Positions 1 to 6,902 of a stretch of 16,674 nucleotides of DNA are shown here, in pieces; position 1 is the stretch's first letter; each line of letters opens with the position of its first letter. This DNA comes from Dokdonella sp. (GTDB lineage: Bacteria; Pseudomonadota; Gammaproteobacteria; Xanthomonadales; Rhodanobacteraceae): NCBI GenBank assembly GCA_030150315.1, contig JASLGB010000082.1, positions 1-16,674 of the forward strand, read 5' to 3'. The notes below the pieces were generated by a model. That model ran no database searches and was not told the DNA's origin. It saw only the letters and a list, made by a program, of their open reading frames with translations. Made by a program: the position numbers and the translations under genes.

Positions 1-377
1 ACCTCGCCGAGTCGGTGACCCTGATGCAGGACGCCAACGGCGCCGAACTGCGCGCCGCGTTCGAGCGCGCCGACGCGCTGGTGATGCTGAGCCGCCACGA
101 AGGTTTCTGCGTTCCGTTGATCGAAGCGATGGCACTCGGCACGCCGATCATCGCGCGTGCGTCGAGCGCATTGCCGTGGACGCTCGGCGACGCCGGCCTG
201 TGCTTTGACGAAGCCGACGCGCACGTGATCGCGGCGGCGGCGTTGCGCGTGACGCGCGATGCGGACCTGCGCGAGCGCCTGCGCGCCGCCGGTCGCGCGC
301 GCTACGAATCGACCTTCGCGCCGGCCGTGCTCGAACGCACGCTGGCCGAAGCGATGACGCGGATCGCGCTGCGATGA
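1..377 (+). CDS. Glycosyltransferase family 4 type, C-terminal fragment (5' end outside window)
   Basis: The reading frame is open from the left edge, so only the last ~125 residues are visible. A GTG at 15 lies inside the domain and is not the real start. The fragment is the C-terminal Rossmann half of a GT-B glycosyltransferase (Pfam Glycos_transf_1 type). It carries the nucleotide-sugar binding EX7E motif in HEGFCVPLIEAMALGTP, followed by a helical tail. The same block recurs almost unchanged in the next gene (HEGFCVPLVEAMALGVP), so the two are tandem paralogues. The stop overlaps the next start (ATGA at 374-377), which points to translational coupling. The protein probably transfers a sugar onto a surface polysaccharide at the cytoplasmic face of the membrane. 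Donor and acceptor cannot be read from the sequence. Confidence 0.85.
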   Translation, partial: LAESVTLMQDANGAELRAAFERADALVMLSRHEGFCVPLIEAMALGTPIIARASSALPWTLGDAGLCFDEADAHVIAAAALRVTRDADLRERLRAAGRARYESTFAPAVLERTLAEAMTRIALR

Positions 378-1459
378 AGGCCGCCATCCTGCTGCCTTCG
401 CTGGCCGGCCGCGACGCGGTCGGCAACGACGCCTTGGCCATGGCCGCACTGCTGCGCGAGCGCGGCATCGACACGCGCGTTTTCTGCGAGCACGCGCACG
501 GCGTGTCGGAGAAAACCTTCGCGCCGGAGACGCTGCCGGACTTCGCCGGCGGCCCCGACGACCTGGTCATTTACCACTTCTCGACCGGCTGGCCGCTCGC
601 GCTGGACCTGCTGCGCCGCGTGCGCGGCCGCCGCGTCGTGCGCTACCACAACATCACGCCACCGGAATTCTTCGCCGGCATCGACCGCAACTACGAGACC
701 GCCTGCGCGCGCGGTCGCGACGAGATTGCGCCGGTCGCGCGACTCGGCTGCGAGCTGTATCTGGCCGCGTCGCAATACAACCTCGACGAGCTGAGCACGC
801 ACGGCGTGCCGGCCGATCGCGGCGCGGTGCTGGCACCGTTCCATCGCATCGACCAGCTGCTCGACGCGGAAGCCGATCTGCGCCTGCTCGACGAGTTGAA
901 CGACGGCACGCGCAACCTGCTGATGGTCGGCCGCATCGCGCCGAACAAGAACCACATCGCCCTGATCGATGCGTTCGCCGCGCATGTCGACGGCTACGGC
1001 GATCCGGTGCGCCTGCTCATCGTCGGCAAGTCCGACCCGGGACTGGATGCCTACAACCAGGCGATCCATGCACGCATCGAGCAGCACCGCCTTGGCCATC
1101 GCGTCTGGTGGCTCGACTCGCTGTCCGAGGCCGAGCTCAAGGCGGCGTATCTGGCCAGCCACGCGTTCGTCACGCTGAGCCGGCACGAGGGTTTCTGCGT
1201 GCCGCTGGTCGAGGCGATGGCGCTGGGCGTGCCGGTGCTGGCACTGGCTTCCAGCGCGATTGCCGAAACCGTCGGCGACGGCGGCATCGTCTGGGACGAC
1301 GAGGACCCGTGGCTGTACGCGGCCAGCCTCGCACGGCTGGCCAGCGACGAGCCCTTCCGCAACGGCCTGCGCGATGCGGCGCGACGCCGTTACGAAGCCG
1401 GTTTCGCGCTCGCCGTCCTGCGCCGGCGTTTCCATGCCCTGCTGGAGTTGCCGCGATGA
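374..1459 (+). CDS. Glycosyltransferase family 4 type protein, 361 aa
   Basis: A complete GT-B glycosyltransferase of usual family length. The N-terminal half (residues ~1-175) is the acceptor-side Rossmann fold, beginning MKAAILLPSLAG. The C-terminal half has the donor-binding signatures: LLMVGRIAPNKNH (183-194, with the conserved Arg and Lys that contact nucleotide-sugar phosphates), LLIVGKSDPG, and the EX7E motif with Glu272 and Glu280. There is no signal peptide or clear membrane span, so it should act in the cytoplasm or at the inner membrane face. The start at 374 overlaps the previous stop as ATGA, and its own stop overlaps the next start as ATGA. No strong Shine-Dalgarno precedes it, which fits coupling. 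The likely role is assembly of an exopolysaccharide or O-antigen repeat. The sugar is unknown. Confidence 0.9.
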   Translation: MKAAILLPSLAGRDAVGNDALAMAALLRERGIDTRVFCEHAHGVSEKTFAPETLPDFAGGPDDLVIYHFSTGWPLALDLLRRVRGRRVVRYHNITPPEFFAGIDRNYETACARGRDEIAPVARLGCELYLAASQYNLDELSTHGVPADRGAVLAPFHRIDQLLDAEADLRLLDELNDGTRNLLMVGRIAPNKNHIALIDAFAAHVDGYGDPVRLLIVGKSDPGLDAYNQAIHARIEQHRLGHRVWWLDSLSEAELKAAYLASHAFVTLSRHEGFCVPLVEAMALGVPVLALASSAIAETVGDGGIVWDDEDPWLYAASLARLASDEPFRNGLRDAARRRYEAGFALAVLRRRFHALLELPR

Positions 1460-2634
1460 AGCGTGTCGCGATCGTGGTCCCGCGTTGCCATCACAGCCTG
1501 ACCGGCGGCGCCGAAGCGCATGCGTGGCAGTACGCGACCCTGCTGTCGGGCGACTACGCAGTCGATGTGCTGACGACCTGCGCCAGCGACTACGTGAGCT
1601 GGGCCAACGACCTGCCCGAAGGCGTCGAGCAGCGCGATGGCGTTGCCATCCGTCGCTTCCGCGTTGCGCGCGAGCGCGGCGTCTATTTCCACGACCTGCA
1701 TCGCCGCCTGCTGGCGCACTTCCAATCCAACGGCGAGCGCGTCGATTGGCCCGAAGCCCTGCAGGACGAATTCATCCGATCGCAGGGCCCGGTCTGCCCG
1801 GGTCTGCTCGAGCACCTCGAACAGCACGGCGCCGACTACGCCGCGGTGCTCTTCCTGACCTACCTGTACCCGACCACCTACGACGCCTCGCGCGTGCTGC
1901 GCCACCGGCGCTGGGGTCTGGTGCCGACGCTGCACGACGAGCCACCGGCGTATTTCAGCGCCTACGCGCAGATGGCGCGCCGCGTGCCGCGAATCCTGTG
2001 GAACACGCCGGCCGAACGCCGTCTCGGCAAGCGCCTGTGGGACATCGACGCCGGCAATTTGGTCGCGATGACGGTGGACACACGCACGGCCGAGCCGGCG
2101 CGCGAAGCAACAGCGTACCTGCTCTACAGCGGCCGCATCGACACGCACAAGGGCTGCGCGATGCTGCTCGATGCGTTCGAGTCGTGGCGTCGCGCGCGAC
2201 CGGAGTCGAACCTCAGCCTGATCCTGACCGGTTCGGACAAGCTCGGCGTGCGCTCGTCCGAACACGTCCGCTACCTCGGATTCGTCAGCGAGGAACGCAA
2301 GCTGGCGCTGATGGCCGGTGCGCTCGCTTTCGTGCACCCGTCACCGTACGAAAGCCTCAGCATCGTCGCGCTGGAAGCGATGGCGCAGGGCACGCCGATC
2401 CTCGTCAACGGCGAGTGCGAGATCCTTGCCGACCACGTCGACGCGAGCGGCAGCGGCTTCGTTTTCCGTGGCGAGGACGGCCTGCACGCGGCGATCGACG
2501 CAGTGCGCGCGCTGGATCCTGCCTCGCGCGACCTGCACGCGCGCCGCGCGCGCGCGTACGTCGGCGACAACTACAGCCGCGACCAGGTCCGCGCACGCCT
2601 GATCGCCGAGATCGAAGCGCTGGCGGCGGACTGA
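1456..2634 (+). CDS. Glycosyltransferase family 4 type protein, 392 aa
   Basis: The start is ATG 1456, which overlaps the upstream stop and has GGAG at 1444-1447 before it. A longer frame reaching back to 1108 lies wholly over the previous gene and is not used. The N-terminus, MKRVAIVVPRCHHSLTGGAE, has the glycine-rich loop typical of GT4 enzymes. The C-terminal domain has LLYSGRIDTHKG (Arg227 and Lys232, the donor-phosphate pair), LILTGSDKLG, and the EX7E motif with Glu299 and Glu307 in YESLSIVALEAMAQG. It is more distant from the two upstream enzymes than they are from each other. It is the last gene of the plus-strand glycosyltransferase operon and faces phoQ convergently across ~100 bp. 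That gap holds no convincing intrinsic terminator. Acceptor and donor are unknown. Confidence 0.9.
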   Translation: MKRVAIVVPRCHHSLTGGAEAHAWQYATLLSGDYAVDVLTTCASDYVSWANDLPEGVEQRDGVAIRRFRVARERGVYFHDLHRRLLAHFQSNGERVDWPEALQDEFIRSQGPVCPGLLEHLEQHGADYAAVLFLTYLYPTTYDASRVLRHRRWGLVPTLHDEPPAYFSAYAQMARRVPRILWNTPAERRLGKRLWDIDAGNLVAMTVDTRTAEPAREATAYLLYSGRIDTHKGCAMLLDAFESWRRARPESNLSLILTGSDKLGVRSSEHVRYLGFVSEERKLALMAGALAFVHPSPYESLSIVALEAMAQGTPILVNGECEILADHVDASGSGFVFRGEDGLHAAIDAVRALDPASRDLHARRARAYVGDNYSRDQVRARLIAEIEALAAD

Positions 2635-2734
2635 CGGCAAGATTGCGGCGGCGTCGCGGGTGGCCGATTGCAGCTGGCCGATCGCCGCCCGTCGCCATCG
2701 GGGCGGCTCACGCAGTCCGCGCTGTCGACTCGCC

Positions 2735-4123
2735 TCAGCGCGACTCGAAACGGGTCGAGAAGCGCGCGCCGCCCAGCTCCGGTGCGGCATCGACCATCAA
2801 GGTCGCGCGATACGCCTTCAGGATGTCCTGCACGATCGACAGACCGATGCCATGGCCCTGCACGCGCTCGTCGCCACGCACACCGCGTTGCAGCAGGTGC
2901 TCGACGCGCTCGGGCGGAATGCCGGGGCCATCGTCCTCGACGCTGATGTACAGTCCGGCGCGTCCACCGGCTTGCGCGGGCAGCGCCTGCGTCGTCAGCA
3001 GCACCCGCCGCCTGGCCCACTTGAAGGCGTTCTCGAGCAAGTTGCCAAGCAGCTCCAGCAGATCACCCTGATCGCCATGGAAGCGCGCGGCGGGATCGAG
3101 GTCGAACTCGCACAGCACGCCCTTGTCGGCATAGACCTTCTCCAGGCTGCGCACGATTTCCTCGGCATAGGGATCGAGCGGCAGCGGCGCGGCGAAGGTC
3201 TGGTGCCCCGAGGTAGCCGCACGCGACAGCTGATAGGCCACGATCTCGTCCATGCGCCCGACCTGTTCGAGCACGGTCCAGCGCAGATCCTTGCCGTCGG
3301 CGCCGCTTTCGAGCTGGCTGCGCATGACGGCAAGCGGGGTTTTCAGGCTGTGGGCAAGGTCGGACAAGGTATTGCGATAGCGCTTGACGCGCTCGCGCTC
3401 GGCCTCGATGAAGTTGTTGATGTTCGCCGTGAGGCCCGCCAGTTCAGCCGGGTAGTTGTGTGCCAGATGCTCCTGCGCGCCGCGCTCGACGCGACGAAGA
3501 TCGGCGGTGACGCGACGCAGCGGCGACAGGCTCCAGCGCAGCACGCCAAACAGCAGCAGCAGCAGCACCACGCCGAGCGCGCCGAGCCATGCGGCGAGCG
3601 TGCGACGGTACACATCCACCTGGCGGCGCAGCGCATGCGAGTCCTCGGCGACGTGGAAGGTCACGTTCAACTCGCTCTTGGCGCCGGGATTCCAGACCAC
3701 GCCCTGCGAAAGGATGAACAGCTCGCCGTCCTGCGTATCCAGCGGCCCGCGGAAGCTGACATGGCCTGGCGCCAGTTCCTCGGCAAAGGGCAGGTCGCGT
3801 CCGATCGCGGACGCCGAACGCCACTCCTTTTCCTTCGCGCCGACGATGCGGCCGCCGACGATGCCGGCGTAGAGGCCGGTATCGGTCGGCTCGTCGAAAC
3901 GCGGGTCGGGGCCGACGTCCGGCGGAATCAGCTCGCCGGCCCGATTCGGGTCGGAGCTGGCGAGATAGGTGTAGAGATAGCCCTGAAGGCGTTCGCGCAG
4001 GCTGTTTTCCGCGGTCTGGTAGAACGCGTTGTCGAGCGAAAAGAAGGCGACCGCGAGGAACGCGGCGAGCACGAGCCCGGCTGCCGCGAGCGAGCGCGCC
4101 TGCAGCGACAGCGGCCCCTGCAT
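2735..4123 (-). CDS. phoQ: Sensor histidine kinase, PhoQ type
   Basis: An inner-membrane sensor kinase of 462 residues. It has a first membrane span at ~11-31 and a periplasmic sensor region at ~32-174, with a rather acidic stretch at 58-81. The second span is ~175-195, then a HAMP linker at ~196-250. The dimerisation box is SDLAHSLKTPLAV, with phosphoacceptor His258; the HSLKTPLA form is characteristic of PhoQ-like kinases. The ATPase domain has an N box with Asn361 and Asn365 (GNLLENAFKWA), a G1 box DDGPGIP (397-403) and a G2 box GHGIGLSI. It starts 7 nt after the phoP stop without a clear ribosome site of its own, so it is probably coupled to phoP. Family knowledge suggests sensing of divalent cations, acid pH or cationic peptides. 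Which of these applies here is not visible. Confidence 0.88.
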   Translation of the reverse strand: MQGPLSLQARSLAAAGLVLAAFLAVAFFSLDNAFYQTAENSLRERLQGYLYTYLASSDPNRAGELIPPDVGPDPRFDEPTDTGLYAGIVGGRIVGAKEKEWRSASAIGRDLPFAEELAPGHVSFRGPLDTQDGELFILSQGVVWNPGAKSELNVTFHVAEDSHALRRQVDVYRRTLAAWLGALGVVLLLLLFGVLRWSLSPLRRVTADLRRVERGAQEHLAHNYPAELAGLTANINNFIEAERERVKRYRNTLSDLAHSLKTPLAVMRSQLESGADGKDLRWTVLEQVGRMDEIVAYQLSRAATSGHQTFAAPLPLDPYAEEIVRSLEKVYADKGVLCEFDLDPAARFHGDQGDLLELLGNLLENAFKWARRRVLLTTQALPAQAGGRAGLYISVEDDGPGIPPERVEHLLQRGVRGDERVQGHGIGLSIVQDILKAYRATLMVDAAPELGGARFSTRFESR

Positions 4124-4130
4124 CGGCGGG

Positions 4131-4838
4131 TCAGCCGACCTTCACGTCTTCGGCCGGCGCATCGCTGCGCTCAAGCGCGAAGCGGTAGCCGCGACCACGC
4201 ACGGTTTCGATCGGCTTGATCGTGTTTTCCGGGTCGAGCTTGCGGCGCAGGCGACCGATGAACACTTCCAGCACGTTCGAGTCGCGATCGAAGTCCTGCT
4301 GGTAGATGTGCTCGGTCAGGTCGGCCTTGGAGACCAGTTCGCCCGCGTGCAGCATCAGGTATTCGAGCACCTTGTACTCGTAGCTGGTCAGGTCCACGCC
4401 GTTGCCGTTGACGGCCACGGTCTGCGCCGTGGTGTCGAGCACGACCGGCCCGCACTCCAGCGTCGGGCGCGACCAGCCGCTGGCGCGGCGCACCAGCGCG
4501 TTGAGGCGCGCCAGCAGTTCCTCGACATGGAACGGCTTGACCATGTAGTCGTCGGCGCCGTGCTTGAGTCCCTGCACCTTGTCCTGCCACGACGTGCGCG
4601 CCGTGAGGATCAGGATCGGATAGCGCTGGCCGGACTCGCGCAGCTGCTTGACCAGATCCATGCCCGACAGCTTGGGCAGTCCGAGGTCGATGATGGCGAC
4701 GTCGAACGGCACTTCGCGGCCAAGGTACAGCCCTTCCTCGCCGTCACCGGCGGCATCGACCGCAAAGCCGTCGCGCTTGAGCCTCGCCGCCAGCGTTTCA
4801 CGCAGCGGCGCCTCGTCTTCAACCAACAATACGCGCAT
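4131..4838 (-). CDS. phoP: Response regulator, PhoP type (OmpR family)
   Basis: A two-domain OmpR/PhoB regulator of 235 residues. The receiver (~1-115) has the acidic pocket Glu7/Asp8, the phosphoacceptor Asp51 (AIIDLGLPKLSG), the switch Thr79 and Lys101 (VKPF). The winged-helix DNA-binding domain (~125-225) has the recognition-helix region DSNVLEVFIGRLRRKL and the wing VRGRGYRF. The start is ATG 4838, with AAGGAG at 4845-4850, six nucleotides upstream. phoQ follows directly and a PepSY-domain exported protein precedes it, all on the minus strand. Phosphorylation by the neighbouring kinase should control envelope and lipid A related genes, going by the family. The identity as PhoP rests on its pairing with a PhoQ-like kinase. 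Confidence 0.9.
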   Translation of the reverse strand: MRVLLVEDEAPLRETLAARLKRDGFAVDAAGDGEEGLYLGREVPFDVAIIDLGLPKLSGMDLVKQLRESGQRYPILILTARTSWQDKVQGLKHGADDYMVKPFHVEELLARLNALVRRASGWSRPTLECGPVVLDTTAQTVAVNGNGVDLTSYEYKVLEYLMLHAGELVSKADLTEHIYQQDFDRDSNVLEVFIGRLRRKLDPENTIKPIETVRGRGYRFALERSDAPAEDVKVG

Positions 4839-4844
4839 GCAATT

Positions 4845-4850
4845 CTCCTT
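4845..4850 (-). promoter_or_regulatory. Ribosome binding site of phoP
   Basis: AAGGAG on the minus strand, six nucleotides before the phoP ATG. It fixes the start and shows that phoP is translated independently of the PepSY gene 94 bp upstream. Confidence 0.75.
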
Positions 4851-4932
4851 GGGCGCTCATCCGTGTTCGCGCGAATCGAGGGCAGCCGGTCCATGGCACG
4901 CCGGTCTTCGGGAAAGCGGCCCGACGGACGGG

Positions 4933-5190
4933 TCAGCGTTCCGCTGGGACCTGTACCACGCGCACCTGCCCGGCGGGCGTGAGGATCTTGATGCGATAGA
5001 TCTTGCGCTTGCCGACGTTGAGCGTTTGCACCGACAGCACCTTGCCCGGCGACTGCAGCTGGGCTTCGGCGACGGCCTCCTGCACGCTGACCTCGCGCGC
5101 GAGGCCGGCCAACGGCGTCAGTGCCGCAATCGACGCCGTCAGGAAAACCGCCGCAAGACTGGTACCGCGCAAGACTCGCATCGTCCTCAT
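4933..5190 (-). CDS. Small exported PepSY-domain protein
   Basis: A short exported protein. I take the start as ATG 5190 (85 aa), giving MRTMRVLRGTSLAAVFLTAS, a clear Sec signal peptide ending near AGLA/RE. ATG 5208 upstream (91 aa) and ATG 5181 inside (82 aa, preceded closely by GAGGA) are alternatives, and the sequence does not settle the choice. The mature part (~55 aa) has the PepSY pattern: EVSVQEAVAEAQ, then GKVLSVQTLNVGKRKIYRIKI, then a strand ending VRVVQVP. PepSY domains occur in periplasmic proteins that modulate proteases or sensors. The gene lies 94 bp upstream of phoP on the same strand, so a role as periplasmic modulator of the PhoPQ system is plausible but is an inference from context. 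Confidence 0.75.
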   Translation of the reverse strand: MRTMRVLRGTSLAAVFLTASIAALTPLAGLAREVSVQEAVAEAQLQSPGKVLSVQTLNVGKRKIYRIKILTPAGQVRVVQVPAER

Positions 5191-5310
5191 CTTAGCCCGC
5201 AGGCCCATTCGCGCAAACCGTTCCGCAATGAATCGGAAGTGTCGGAAAAATGCATTGAATTGGCGCTGAACTCCGAAGAACGTCGGGCGCCTGCGGGCTT
5301 GTGCATGCGG

Positions 5311-6720
5311 TCAGATGGCATAGTACATCTGATACTCGAGCGGATGGGTGGCCGAGCGGAAGCGCGTGACCTCGACCATCTTCGTCTCGATGTAGGCATC
5401 GATGAAGTCGTCGGTGAACACGCCGCCCGCCTTGAGGAAGTCGCGGTCCTTGTCGAGCGCATCCAGCGCCTGGTCAAGCGAATGGCAGACCGTCGGAATG
5501 TTCTTTTCCTCTTCCGGCGGCAGGTCGTAGAGGTCCTTGTCAGCCGGCGCACCCGGATCGATCTTGTTCAGAATGCCGTCGAGGCCGGCCATCATCAGCG
5601 CGCTGAAAATCAGGTAGCCGCTATTCATCGGATCGGGAAACCGCACCTCGATGCGGCGCGCCTTCGGACTCTGCACGAACGGAATGCGGCAGCTCGCCGA
5701 GCGATTGCGCGCGGAATAGGCCAGCATCACCGGCGCCTCGAAGCCCGGCACCAGCCGCTTGTAGCTGTTGGTCGTAGCGTTGGCGAACGCGTTGATCGCG
5801 CGCGCGTGCTTGAAGATGCCGCCGATGTAATGCAGCGCCATCTGCGACAGGCCGCCGTAGAGGTCGCCGGCGAACAGGTTCTGGCCGCCCTTCGACAACG
5901 ACTGGTGCACGTGCATGCCGGAACCCGCGTCGCCGCCGATAGGCTTGGGCATGAAGGTCACGGTCTTGCCGTTCTGGTGCGCGACGTTCTTCAGCACATA
6001 CTTCAGCGTCATCAGCTCATCGGCTTTCTTCAGCAGGGTGTTGAAGCGCGTGCCGATTTCGCACTGGCCGGCGTTGCCGACTTCGTGGTGATGCACTTCG
6101 ACGACCTGGCCGAGCTGTTCGAGCACCTTGCACATCTCGCTGCGCAGGTCCTGGAAGCTGTCCACCGGCGAAACCGGAAAGTAGCCGCCCTTCACGCCGC
6201 CGCGATGACCGTGGTTGATGCCGTCGAACGACTTGTGCGTGGACCAGGCGGCCTCTTCCGAGTCGATCTGGTAGGACACATGCCCCATCTCGTTGCGGTA
6301 ACGCACCGAGTCGAAGATGAAGAACTCCGGCTCCGGCCCGAAGTACGCGGTGTCGGCGATGCCAGTGGATTTCAGGTAGGCCTCGGCGCGGCGCGCGATG
6401 GAGCGCGGATCGCGACCGTAGGCCTGCATCGTGCTCGGCTCCAGCACGTCGCAATGCAGGATGAGCGTGGTGTCGACGGTGAACGGATCGAGGATCGCAC
6501 TGTCCGGATCGGGCATCAGCACCATGTCCGATTCGGCGATGCCCTTCCAGCCCGCGATCGACGAGCCATCGAACATCTTGCCGTCCTCGAACAGCGCCTC
6601 GTCGACGGTTCGCGCCGGATAGGTGACGTGGTGCAGCTTGCCGAGCATGTCGGTGAAGCGCAGATCGACGAACTCGACGGCATGTTCCTGGATCATCTGC
6701 AGGACGTTGTGGACGGACAC
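5311..6720 (-). CDS. glnA: Glutamine synthetase type I (GSI-beta)
   Basis: Cytosolic enzyme making glutamine from glutamate, ammonia and ATP. I place the start at GTG 6720, preceded by AGAGGAG at 6727-6733. This gives VSVHNVLQMIQEH, the normal family N-terminus, and 469 residues, equal to the E. coli enzyme. A longer frame reaching 6843 would run over the sigma-54 promoter and is rejected. Visible motifs are FVDLRFTDMLGK, the DGSSI loop, the metal and substrate segment FGPEPEFFIFDS, GSGMHVHQS and NRSASCRIP. The adenylylation Tyr398 lies in DLYDLPPEE (Tyr397 in the numbering without the initiator). It is therefore of the type controlled by GlnE adenylylation. No glnB, glnK, amtB or ntrBC lies nearby. 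Transcription appears to be sigma-54/NtrC dependent. Confidence 0.97.
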   Translation of the reverse strand: MSVHNVLQMIQEHAVEFVDLRFTDMLGKLHHVTYPARTVDEALFEDGKMFDGSSIAGWKGIAESDMVLMPDPDSAILDPFTVDTTLILHCDVLEPSTMQAYGRDPRSIARRAEAYLKSTGIADTAYFGPEPEFFIFDSVRYRNEMGHVSYQIDSEEAAWSTHKSFDGINHGHRGGVKGGYFPVSPVDSFQDLRSEMCKVLEQLGQVVEVHHHEVGNAGQCEIGTRFNTLLKKADELMTLKYVLKNVAHQNGKTVTFMPKPIGGDAGSGMHVHQSLSKGGQNLFAGDLYGGLSQMALHYIGGIFKHARAINAFANATTNSYKRLVPGFEAPVMLAYSARNRSASCRIPFVQSPKARRIEVRFPDPMNSGYLIFSALMMAGLDGILNKIDPGAPADKDLYDLPPEEEKNIPTVCHSLDQALDALDKDRDFLKAGGVFTDDFIDAYIETKMVEVTRFRSATHPLEYQMYYAI

Positions 6721-6726
6721 GGGCGA

Positions 6727-6733
6727 CTCCTCT
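6727..6733 (-). promoter_or_regulatory. Ribosome binding site that decides the glnA GTG start
   Basis: AGAGGAG lies six nucleotides before GTG 6720. It selects this unusual start codon over any upstream codon, and it falls inside the short leader predicted from the sigma-54 promoter. Confidence 0.8.
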
Positions 6734-6753
6734 CGAAGGGATGCGAGATGTAC

Positions 6754-6770
6754 AGCAATCGGCGTGCCAG
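6754..6770 (-). promoter_or_regulatory. Sigma-54 (-24/-12) promoter of glnA
   Basis: The minus strand reads CTGGCACG-CCGA-TTGCT, which matches the sigma-54 consensus YTGGCACG-N4-TTGCW at every specified base. The invariant GG lies at 6768-6767 and GC at 6756-6755. Transcription should therefore start near 6743, giving a leader of ~23 nt that already contains the glnA ribosome site. The match and its position directly before glnA make this a strong call. Confidence 0.92.
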
Positions 6771-6832
6771 CGGGGCAACATGCTGTTTTTCTGCGAGTAT
6801 CATCGACAGCGGCGCTCAACCGGACTCGCCAA

Positions 6833-6849
6833 TGCACCATCAAGGTGCA
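6833..6849 (-). promoter_or_regulatory. NtrC-type enhancer site 1 for glnA
   Basis: A perfect dyad TGCACC-N5-GGTGCA, the GCAC-N7-GTGC arrangement known for NtrC (NRI) sites. Its centre is ~98 bp upstream of the predicted glnA transcription start, the usual distance for a sigma-54 enhancer. It also lies ~55-70 bp before the divergent uppP start. Confidence 0.82.
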
Positions 6850-6863
6850 ATTTTATCCACATT

Positions 6864-6880
6864 TGCACCATCCAAAAGCA
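6864..6880 (-). promoter_or_regulatory. Probable weaker NtrC-type site 2
   Basis: One perfect half-site TGCACC, then five bases and a degenerate second half ending GCA. Its centre is 31 bp (three helical turns) from site 1, matching the ~32 bp spacing of the two strong NtrC sites of enterobacterial glnA. Alone it would be weak; the phasing supports it. Confidence 0.55.
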
Positions 6881-6902
6881 AACCGCATCCGCCGGAAACT
6901 CC

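Noticed and set aside
302..1435. Minus-strand open frame (377 codons) antisense to the second glycosyltransferase
   Set aside because: The glycosyltransferase motifs and ATGA coupling support the plus strand.
2635..2734. Possible bidirectional terminator between the third glycosyltransferase and phoQ
   Set aside because: Only short imperfect repeats (GGCCGATTGCAGCTGGCC) and no T tract on either strand.
2660..4219. Plus-strand open frame (519 codons) antisense to phoQ
   Set aside because: phoQ carries every kinase box on the minus strand; this frame has no domain and crosses into phoP.
5209..5310. Promoter or PhoP box before the PepSY-phoPQ genes, and a glnA terminator
   Set aside because: A GGTTTG hexamer and a TTTTT run are present, but no second direct repeat, no paired -35/-10 and no clean stem with T tract could be found.
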